64,000 nucleotides of DNA from an uncultured Aquimarina sp. (GTDB lineage: Bacteria > Bacteroidota > Bacteroidia > Flavobacteriales > Flavobacteriaceae): assembly GCA_947500505.1 (NCBI GenBank), contig CANMSL010000002.1:248001-312000 (forward strand), written 5' to 3'. Positions 54,553-63,100 of this stretch are shown here, piece after piece. The position numbers were made by a program, and so were the translations under genes. The notes under the pieces were generated by a model. The model did not search any database. It was not told the DNA's origin and saw only the letters and a program-made list of their open reading frames with translations. The stretch's first letter is position 1; each line of letters starts with the position of its first letter.

Positions 54553-56439
54553 TTATAAATCTAAACAATGAATATCACCTAATTCAAAATAACCTTTATC
54601 GGAAACTATTCTGTATGTTGAATTCACATCATCACAGAAAATTACAACAGCTAAATCCTTAACCGCTCGCGAACAGCACACATAAAACAGTCTACGCGTT
54701 CTGTCCACAACAGAGTCTCTACCATTATCAATGTTTTCTCTATCTGTATCAGACAAAGGAGTAAGTCCTAAATACTTTCCATATGAGAAAGAATTAGCCG
54801 TACTTTCTTCATCATCAATAACCACAAGAACACGATCAAATTCAGATCCTTTTATTCCTTGTTGTGTTGAAAAAGGTGATTGAATTTCAATATATTTCTG
54901 ATACCCCCAAAGTTCCTTTGCTTGACATTGCATAAATCTGAGTGGTGAGTTTTCAATAGCATTTTCTGCTACGGGTATACCTAAAGCATAATTTTCTATA
55001 ACAGCATTAAATCGTTCATCCAGTTCTGCAAGTTCATTTGCTGCTAGAAAAGTAACCATATCTCCAATATTAGTATTATTACCATCAGCTAACATATTAT
55101 CTATTTCGATGATATAAGTTTCAAGTAATGCTAACTCAGTCGCTATATCTTGTTGAGCAATCAATCTTTCAGGATGTAAACGAGGGCAATATTGTCTCAA
55201 TAATTTAATAACCTGAAATTCATCTTTTCTTCGAGATGCATAGATAAGAGGAAGTATATAACGTAAAAATGGGCGAACTATCCATGCAGTACCATCAATA
55301 ATACCAGTACTGAGGTTATCCGGTGCTCTATCATTTAAAGATGAGTAAAGATTTGGAAAACCTAATCTAGAAGCGGCAATCCTATGGACTATCACAAGCA
55401 TTCTCACATCTCCTATGTCTTCATCACTGAGCCAAAGAGGATCTTCATTCTCTTGTGACAACCATTCTCTTACTCCTTGTAATCTTTGAGCACGTAAATC
55501 ATCTGCCGGTAAAATAAATAATCTAGCCGTACCTTGTACAGATACTAATTCACCACTTACATCAACCATGCGACCACGAGTTTGATGCAGACCATCAGCC
55601 TCCGATCGAATCTTGTTTATTACATTGAGGACACTAATGGGACATCGAAAGTTTTCTGGTTTTTTAATTACCTCCCAATTATCATCTGATGTTATATCAC
55701 CAATACCAGTCATGTATATTTTCTGTAATGGATCTCCAAAAAAGCCAAGACAAAACTCCTGAGAAGCATTTGTAGCCAATACTTTTAATGAATCTACAAA
55801 ATCTGCAATAGTATCTTGACTTTCGTCAACAAAAATAACAGGGAAACGTTGAGCAACCACGGTTCTCATGAGAGTATATTCCCTAATTAATGATGGTCCT
55901 AATCTAAGGATATCACTATGTCCGAGAATACCCTTTGCATAATCGCTTCCTGTACTATAGGTGAAATGCTCTACTGATTTTATTTCTTCCAATTGAACTT
56001 GATATCTTACAATGTTTTCACGCTCTTTCACCCTAGTCGTCTCACGAGTGCGTGGTTTATCAATTTTAGCTTGAGCTTCATTGATTTTTTCGAGTAAACG
56101 ATTCCGTACCCAGTCGTATAAATCACTTTGAAAAGGTTTAATAATTGACCACAAGAAGCTATGAATGGTGGAAACATGAAACAATGGATCATGACCTACA
56201 TCACCTGATATTTCTTCAACTGCTACTTCTGTATATGTAATACAAGCAACTTTTTGACCAGATTGGTGCATTTGATTACCACGAGATTGTTTCAGATAAT
56301 TTAATGCTTTAATGAGAGATGTTGTTTTGCCTGAGCCAGCACCAGCTATCATAATAAAATGACGAGTACCGTTTTCTTCCAACCGATTTCTTAATGTTAT
56401 GTCCGCTGGAGTATCTGGTTTTCCTAATCGACTTGTCAT
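54553..56439 (-). CDS. UvrD/Rep-like SF1 helicase (GajB-like)
   Basis: A 628-residue helicase: FIMIAGAGSGKTTSLIKALN (Walker A), VACITYTEVAVEEI (motif Ia), VIFVDESQDTIADFVDSL (motif II), LGFFGDPLQKIYMTG (motif III), QQGIKGSEFDRVLVVID (motif V) and RRLFYVCCSRAVKDLAV (motif VI). It overlaps the upstream ATPase/TOPRIM gene by 4 bp (ATGA). This pairing with an OLD-type nuclease is the layout of Gabija (GajA-GajB) and class 2 OLD systems, which degrade or nick phage DNA. It is longer than the founding GajB. Confidence 0.88.
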   Translation of the reverse strand: MTSRLGKPDTPADITLRNRLEENGTRHFIMIAGAGSGKTTSLIKALNYLKQSRGNQMHQSGQKVACITYTEVAVEEISGDVGHDPLFHVSTIHSFLWSIIKPFQSDLYDWVRNRLLEKINEAQAKIDKPRTRETTRVKERENIVRYQVQLEEIKSVEHFTYSTGSDYAKGILGHSDILRLGPSLIREYTLMRTVVAQRFPVIFVDESQDTIADFVDSLKVLATNASQEFCLGFFGDPLQKIYMTGIGDITSDDNWEVIKKPENFRCPISVLNVINKIRSEADGLHQTRGRMVDVSGELVSVQGTARLFILPADDLRAQRLQGVREWLSQENEDPLWLSDEDIGDVRMLVIVHRIAASRLGFPNLYSSLNDRAPDNLSTGIIDGTAWIVRPFLRYILPLIYASRRKDEFQVIKLLRQYCPRLHPERLIAQQDIATELALLETYIIEIDNMLADGNNTNIGDMVTFLAANELAELDERFNAVIENYALGIPVAENAIENSPLRFMQCQAKELWGYQKYIEIQSPFSTQQGIKGSEFDRVLVVIDDEESTANSFSYGKYLGLTPLSDTDRENIDNGRDSVVDRTRRLFYVCCSRAVKDLAVVIFCDDVNSTYRIVSDKGYFELGDIHCLDL

Positions 56440-58694
56440 TCTTCTTCTTCTTGATTATTAGTAATGCTTTCTTGGTTGGCAGAAGGATTAGGGCTGGAAG
56501 CAATTTCTGTTTTAAGCCATTCTAACCCTTCTCTCATATAGCTTGGAACTACCCAGTCATCAATGTTCTTTGTAAGGAGAGCTAAAGCAAAGTCAGTCTT
56601 CTTGAAATTTTTGCTATGAATTCTTTTATGTAGACGTTCTGCCGTTACTTCCAAAGTAGGATTATCACTAGATTTTACACGAAGTTTCAAATCTTTATTA
56701 GAGATGTCTTGTGACCACACTAGGTTCTCAAAAGCAAAAGCTTCTTCTAAAGTTCGACCTGCTAATTGAAGAGTCTCCTCTTCCCGGTTCAGAGTAACAG
56801 TATTCTGATAGCAAACTTTCACTGTAGCTGATATTTCAGGTGAACGAGCTTGTATTTTACTCTCCGAAGATGCCGCTAATAAATTATTAATGGTATTTTC
56901 TTTAGGAAGCCACTGAATGAGAGTTTGATTACATGTTACTGCATGTTCTGTTTCAACACGACAGGTGCTTCCTTTTTTAGGAATACCGTCTTCTTCTTCA
57001 TCTATGTCCTCATACTCATCAACCTCTAAATCATTTTCCTCCTCAGCATTACCATCACGCGGCACTTCTTCTGGTGCTAATCCTTGAACACTGTCTAAAT
57101 CAGTAATGATTAGAGTCGTAATACCTAAAAATTCAATCAAAGATTGGAAACGATACCCATAAGCACCACCAATTTCCAATATAGTTAAATAGGCTTTCTT
57201 TAACTCAGGAGCTTCCTTCTCTATCATTAGAGGTGTTAATAGCCTTTCTACATTTCCTTCGACTAAAATAGCGGCATCAGCAAAGAAAAGATCGCAATGT
57301 GTTAGTTTTAAATAACGTTCTAAAAAATCCCTAATGGGTTCTTCAGTTATCGTATAGAATTTAGATAGATTAAGTACAGAAGTTGACTGCTGAGAACCGG
57401 TGTTTTCTCGTCTAAAGTAACGAATAGGTTTAAAACCCCGCTCATATAATATATGAGCAGAATGTGTCGTTAATATCAATTGACTGGAATAGTTTTGAGC
57501 ATCTTCATCAATTAATATATTAAGAATTTTATTGACGAATACCTGCTGTAATTGTGTATGTAGATGAGCTTCTGGTTCTTCAATAAATACAAGATGTAAA
57601 GGTGGTCTGTTTTCTGAAATGTCAACCCATTGGTTATGTAAGTCCAATAACTCCACTACCATATAGATTAAATTTTTAAACCCTAAACCATTATACTTAT
57701 CTGGAAGAGTCAAGCCACCATCAAGGACATAATGAACCTGCGCTCCGTCTTGACCACTCATTAAAACAGAAGGGTTTAAGTCTGACATGATCTTTAAGCT
57801 GGGATTTGTAAGACCTGGATATCCTAAGTCTGATAATTTACCCAGAGTTTCTGAAAAAACACTCTCCAAATGTTGATTCATGAGTTGTTCTGATTCAGAT
57901 AATGCACGCATAGCTTCATAATCATCTAATCGCTTGTCTAGATTACGTCTATAAAACCTGCTTAAATGGCGAGATAATTCTTCATTTCTGCTACCACCAG
58001 AAGTATCGGAAAGGTGACGTTGAGCTTGAAGAAAATCAACACGAATAAGGGAATTAATAATATCTTTTCCAGAACGAGACTTTCCACTGGCACCCTTATC
58101 TGGTATAATTTGAGGAGGAATATAGCCTTCGTCTTCTTTAAAATTATCATCAAATTTCGCACAGTCTAAAACGTAGTAACAAAGCTCATATTCTTGTTTT
58201 AGTTCTGTTGTTAAAAAATCTGTAAGAGATTTTGGAAAAGGGATAAAATTTTGTTCTTCATTAGCTTCTCCCATTGCTGCAAGTGCTAAGGCTTTTGCTT
58301 CTTCGTAGCGTGTTCTTGTGGCAATAGCATCCACAGGAGAAAATGTGATACGTATTCCAACATAATTTCCCTGCCAAGATAAACCTGGCAATAAATCAAT
58401 AACACGATGGAGATCTACGGCTTCGACACTAAACCAAAAATCAATTGTTATTTCTGGTAATTCTGCACCCTCCTCTGCTTTCGCAAAAGCTTCGATTTCT
58501 GGCCAACAAGAAGCACTAAAATCATGAAGGGTGAATTTTTCACGAGATGATGATAAAAAAAGCTGTAAAGCTTGAGAAACCGAGGTCTTACCGCTATTAT
58601 TTGCTCCCACAAATATTGATATATCATCGTTTAGATCAATTACGACATCTTTTAATCGCCTAAAGTTCTGTATTCTTATTACATTAAGATGCAT
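56436..58694 (-). CDS. OLD-type AAA ATPase with TOPRIM domain (GajA-like)
   Basis: A 752-residue protein. The N-terminus reads MHLNVIRIQNFRRLKDVVID, then IFVGANNSGKTSVSQALQL (Walker A); Walker B is LHLVFIEEPEAHLHTQLQQV, followed by LILTTHSAHILYERG. The TOPRIM domain shows ADAAILVEGNVERLLTPLM (Glu) and TLIITDLDSVQG (DxD). After DLDSV there is a ~35-residue very acidic insert (EEENDLEVDEYEDIDEEEDG) unlike typical members. Family knowledge: OLD/GajA are ATP-gated nucleases of phage defence. First gene of the pair with the helicase. Confidence 0.88.
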   Translation of the reverse strand: MHLNVIRIQNFRRLKDVVIDLNDDISIFVGANNSGKTSVSQALQLFLSSSREKFTLHDFSASCWPEIEAFAKAEEGAELPEITIDFWFSVEAVDLHRVIDLLPGLSWQGNYVGIRITFSPVDAIATRTRYEEAKALALAAMGEANEEQNFIPFPKSLTDFLTTELKQEYELCYYVLDCAKFDDNFKEDEGYIPPQIIPDKGASGKSRSGKDIINSLIRVDFLQAQRHLSDTSGGSRNEELSRHLSRFYRRNLDKRLDDYEAMRALSESEQLMNQHLESVFSETLGKLSDLGYPGLTNPSLKIMSDLNPSVLMSGQDGAQVHYVLDGGLTLPDKYNGLGFKNLIYMVVELLDLHNQWVDISENRPPLHLVFIEEPEAHLHTQLQQVFVNKILNILIDEDAQNYSSQLILTTHSAHILYERGFKPIRYFRRENTGSQQSTSVLNLSKFYTITEEPIRDFLERYLKLTHCDLFFADAAILVEGNVERLLTPLMIEKEAPELKKAYLTILEIGGAYGYRFQSLIEFLGITTLIITDLDSVQGLAPEEVPRDGNAEEENDLEVDEYEDIDEEEDGIPKKGSTCRVETEHAVTCNQTLIQWLPKENTINNLLAASSESKIQARSPEISATVKVCYQNTVTLNREEETLQLAGRTLEEAFAFENLVWSQDISNKDLKLRVKSSDNPTLEVTAERLHKRIHSKNFKKTDFALALLTKNIDDWVVPSYMREGLEWLKTEIASSPNPSANQESITNNQEEEE

Positions 58695-58838
58695 ATTAAA
58701 TTCTTATGGTTTGATTAATAATTGGAAATTTTGTTCTGATTAAGAAAAAAGACAGAAATCTTGAAGAGATACCTGTTCTCTACTCTCTTTTCTTTATCAT
58801 TACACCATCAGGTTATCATATAAACAATAGAGCATTAT

Positions 58839-59153
58839 TTAAATACGAATCCAATCATAATCAATGAGATGTCCTAAATTATCTGTTTTGGTACTATCAG
58901 GATCAGACCTTAAATACTTTCCACTTGAAGCATTTACTACGTGTACATCTTCTCCAATATACCAACGAGCCTGTCTATAATTCCACAACCATGTTTTGGC
59001 AGTATTACCCTTAGTTTCAAGTAATGTAATAGCGCTTGCTTTAGTTATCTTTTTCGCTCTTGATATCGAGTCCTTACCTACTTCATGCATCGCATAATGG
59101 GTAATAACATCTTTCGAATCCTTCCATATGCCGGATATTCTATGTTCAGCCAT
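58839..59153 (-). CDS. DUF3892-domain protein
   Basis: A 104-residue protein matching DUF3892: ISGIWKDSKDVITHYAMHEV, then TLLETKGNTAKTWLWNYRQA, GEDVHVVNASSGKYLRSDPD and DNLGHLIDYDWI. The domain is common, small and of unknown function, sometimes seen near defence genes. It has its own interval, 144 bp from the ATPase gene, so it is not obviously part of that operon. Confidence 0.88.
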   Translation of the reverse strand: MAEHRISGIWKDSKDVITHYAMHEVGKDSISRAKKITKASAITLLETKGNTAKTWLWNYRQARWYIGEDVHVVNASSGKYLRSDPDSTKTDNLGHLIDYDWIRI

Positions 59154-59333
59154 AATAAACAGTTTTATATGATTTTAAGCATTGACAATGTATGCTAACG
59201 AATCACAATTACAGAATACTGTTGGGGAAATTGTAGTTCGGAATCGAAGATAATAAAATTAACAAACATGTATATTACGGAAAACCACATTACCATAACA
59301 TGGAGAATTGTCATAATTTATGTTATGAGTCAC

Positions 59334-59558
59334 TTATTCACACTTAGCTATTAAATCTGACAAACGCATATCCAGACCATCAGCCAAACGTTTGCAAATA
59401 GAAAGTGTTGGATTCTGCTTCCCTCTTTCTATCAAACTAATAGTCGTTCTATGTATACCTGTTTTCTCAGCAAGTTTCTCATAAGACAGCCCTTGCCTCT
59501 TGCGTTCTTCTTTTAACAGCTTGACCACATTGGTTACGAATGATTCATCTTGATTCAT
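59334..59558 (-). CDS. XRE-family transcriptional regulator
   Basis: A 74-residue HTH protein: VKLLKEERKRQGLSYEKLAE, then KTGIHRTTISLIERGKQNPT, a complete Cro/CI helix-turn-helix, and a short C-terminal helix (LSICKRLADGLDMRLSDLIA). It is divergent from the RTX operon. A palindrome and a canonical promoter lie just upstream (59578-59611), so it probably represses itself and/or the RTX operon. An inverted repeat (CATAACAT...ATGTTATG, 59294-59327) follows its stop. Confidence 0.9.
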   Translation of the reverse strand: MNQDESFVTNVVKLLKEERKRQGLSYEKLAEKTGIHRTTISLIERGKQNPTLSICKRLADGLDMRLSDLIAKCE

Positions 59559-59577
59559 GTACCATTACATAGCCTTA

Positions 59578-59611
59578 TTGACACAAGTAGGTAATGAGAT
59601 TATAGTCTCAT
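59578..59611 (+). promoter_or_regulatory. Canonical sigma70-type promoter overlapped by a palindrome
   Basis: TTGACA (59578-59583), 17 bp, then TATAGT (59601-59606) on the plus strand. The imperfect palindrome ATGAGATTATAGTCTCAT (59594-59611) covers the -10 box. A second candidate, TTGACA at 59668 with 17 bp to TAAGCT, lies nearer the gene at 59726. This promoter form belongs to proteobacteria rather than to the Bacteroidetes host. Confidence 0.65.
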
Positions 59612-59725
59612 AAATCGAACGATTTGGTGTACATAATAATCTGCACGAAAAATCCTTTTTACTTCTATTGACATAAAATTATGGTAAGCGTAAGCTGAAT
59701 CGTAAGTTTCAAGCGAGGTCTAAAA

Positions 59726-60178
59726 ATGAAGAAAGTTCTAAAGAAACATCCAAAGAAAACTGTTTTTCTATTACTAATATTGGTTTTTATAGGCTGGAAT
59801 ACTGTGTTGACGTACCAGAATTATCAAGGTTATTGCAAAGAAGAAGACCGTTACCTAACCGATGATGAGTTGATGAGTCGGGTCTTTGAACAACTACGCA
59901 GTAACGGTGAGCCATTGGAGTATTTCTTTGAGCCATATAGTTTAAATAATAAGACTATTTATGGTGATACCAATCCGCCTTATTATCCAGTGCGAGTAAT
60001 CACAATGTTTTTCAAACGTCCTGAACCTCTCACTAGTGATGTCAACTATCCTTATTTTATAAAATATATCTCTATAAATTTATGTGGGAAAGTGTTGGAT
60101 TCTATGGGCACTGCTAAATCTGAGGAAATGTATAAATCAAGTATTAAATCTTATCAGCGTCAATTTAAAGGAGAATAA
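59726..60178 (+). CDS. Membrane-anchored protein preceding the RTX gene
   Basis: A 150-residue protein with one N-terminal membrane segment or uncleaved signal (TVFLLLILVFIGWNTVLTYQ) and a soluble domain (YLTDDELMSRVFEQLRSNGE; YYPVRVITMFFKRPEPLTSD). It ends 2 bp before the RTX gene, whose Shine-Dalgarno (AAAGGAGAATAATC) lies inside its last codons, so the two are one operon. Possible roles are immunity, export help or inner-membrane anchor; none can be shown. Confidence 0.75.
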   Translation: MKKVLKKHPKKTVFLLLILVFIGWNTVLTYQNYQGYCKEEDRYLTDDELMSRVFEQLRSNGEPLEYFFEPYSLNNKTIYGDTNPPYYPVRVITMFFKRPEPLTSDVNYPYFIKYISINLCGKVLDSMGTAKSEEMYKSSIKSYQRQFKGE

Positions 60179-60180
60179 TC

Positions 60181-63100
60181 ATGCCTATATTTCAGTATAG
60201 CAATTGGAATCAGCTATCGGTCAACACCATGACCAATCTATTTCTGTATGGGACAGAAAATACTCCTGCAAATCATACAGATAGACTGCGCACGACGGCT
60301 GAGTATCAGGATGAAGTCATTGTAGAATTGCAAATGGACAGCTACATGACGACAGGTGCAGGACGCTATGCACATCCATCAATGGCAACGTTTGTCCAAG
60401 ATTTCTTCAACCTTACAAATCAAATCAACCTTCCACCAGATCGCTATACTAAAGCTCAGTTAATTGCTAATCATGGCTATAGTGAAGATGATTTTAAATT
60501 CGCTTTCAAGCACTATGATATCGACTCTAGTAGTGCTGATTATACATTACGGACTTACATCTATAATTCTGCTGGTTATGAGATTAATGATGATGCGGTA
60601 TTCGTTATTGAAAACACAGGATCAGGCAATATCAAATATGTTGAAAACATGTCGGTACACGCTTTTCAAGACAATTTTGATTTTGAATCTGATAACCCTT
60701 TGACCCAAATCGGCAATGACTTCTTCTTAGGCGATGAAATCGACCCGTATAATATTGGTAGAACCGTAACTATCAAATTGGAAGACAAAGAAAATGTGCA
60801 GACCTATGAAGATTTGAATAGTGGGGCACATTATGACGTATTTGCATTTCAGGCAGACGAAACGGCAAGCGCTAATGAGAATAATGGCAATATTGTGATA
60901 GATGCACTCCCCGCTATGATTAATGTAGTGGCGGATTTGGAAGCAGCTGGTGTTATTGATAATTCTATTTATGGCACAAACGGTGGTGAAGTAGTTAAAA
61001 TTGAAGGTGATGAAGGGAATATAGTCGCAATTGTAGGTGGTGAGGGTGAAGACACTGTTGATTACACAGGTTTAGATTCCTATTTAGATAATGATGTGAC
61101 GGTAAATTTGGAAACAAATTCTGGCACTATAGAGTATGTGTTCGAAGCTGATGATACTCATGCTATATATGACATACAGCATGTCAAAACGGGCAACGGT
61201 AATGACGCTGTAACCGGTGATTCTTTGGCAAATGAGATTCAAACCAATGATGGTAATGATGTAATCGAATCTGGAGATGGAGATGACACAATTGATTCAG
61301 GCGATGGAAATGATATTGTTCGAGGCGGTTTCGGAGCTGATAGTATTGAAGGTGGCTTAGGTAATGATTGGTTGCACGCAAATGATAGCGGTTCGACATT
61401 AGACACCGATGGTGATTACCTTGATGGTGGTGATGGGGACGACTGGCTATATGGGGATAGCGCTAATGATACGCTGGTAGGAGGCATTGGTGATGACTTA
61501 CTTGTGAGTAAGGGTAATTCAATATTAAAAGGTGGAGCAGGTTTAGATTATTACACGGCTAAAGCAGGTGATGTGATTATTGATGCCGATGGTGGTCGAT
61601 TTAATGGTGCATCCTTTATTCAAGGTGGAGAGCACATTTGGCATGCAGGAACAACGATTCACCCTTTCAAAGTGTTTGGAAACACTCTTTATGTATATAC
61701 TGGTGGCTTACAAACAGCACCTTCAGATACATATTTCACCATTCAGAATTTTTCAAATGACGGGCGTTGGGGTTTTACCATTCCTCAAGAATATTACGAT
61801 GCGAAAAATGAGTTTGTGACGGATATAGCAGGTGATGAATCACCTGATGAAAATGTAAATCCTGAAGGTGGCTCAACCACGTTGAGTAATCCTACGAACG
61901 GCCATCCAAATGAAAACCCATCTGCTGGTAGCCCCACCCTTAATACGGATGATACCAACCAAAATGAGAATGGTTATTTGAATCACACCAGTTATCTGAA
62001 GGCAACCATTGGTTTCGACACGCAAAATGGTGGTGATGCGGATGATGTGTATGAGTGGGGCACGGGCTTCCATGATGATATTCTGATTGATGCGGGTGGT
62101 AGTGATACTATCAAGATGCTGAACCTGAATGAAGCGGATGTGACGTTGGAGCAAGTGGGTGATGATATTGTGATTACCGCGATTAACTCCACGGAGCTGG
62201 AAGAACTGACGATTCAGGGGCATTATTTAGCAACGGGTGCAGTAGAAAGCATCGAATTTGCTGATGGCAGTACGCTCGGCTTGGGCTTGTCTTCCACGGG
62301 TCACACCAATGCGATTGAGTATATTGAAAATATGGATGTGGGTGTCAATGATACAGTCGTTGCAATGGGCGGTAATGACACGATTCGTTCATGGGATGGC
62401 AATGACTCGATTGATGCAGGAGCTGGAGATGATTCGGTGCATGCAGGCGATGGCAATGATACGGTATTTGGCGGCACAGGTAATGACAATATACACACTG
62501 GGTTGGATAATGATTCCGTTGATGGTGGCGATGGTGATGATTATATTTACGGCGCTGACGGCATGGATACGATTACAGGGGGTGCAGGCGCTGATACGCT
62601 GCATGGTTACCTAGGTGATGATGTTTATATCTGGGGTGTTGGTGATGGCGATGACGTAATCGAAGAATCAGGCTATTCCGGTGGAGGTAATGATACGCTT
62701 AAATTAATTGGAGGCATTACGCTGGCTGACCTTGACATCTTCGGTTCATCGGGCTGGCATATCAATGTGGTCTACATACCAACCGGTGAACACATCACAT
62801 TGAGCAAGATGTTTTTTGATATAGATAGAATGATTGAAACCATTACCTTTGATGATGGCTCAACTTACAACTTAGACCAAGCTGTGGAATGGCGTGGTGG
62901 CGATGGCGATGATTACATCAACGCGTCGTATCATGATGATACACTCTCCGGCAATGCACTCAATGACACGCTTGATAGTGGTCATGGGAATGATACGCTA
63001 ATTGGTGGTGCTGGTGATGACTGGCTATATGGTGATGCAGGCGATGATGTTTATGTGTGGGCATCGGGTGATGGCAACGACACCATTCAGGAAGACCCGT

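Noticed and set aside
60464..60703. Short frames inside the RTX region, both strands
   Set aside because: They are shadows of the repetitive RTX reading frame that runs from 60181 to the edge.
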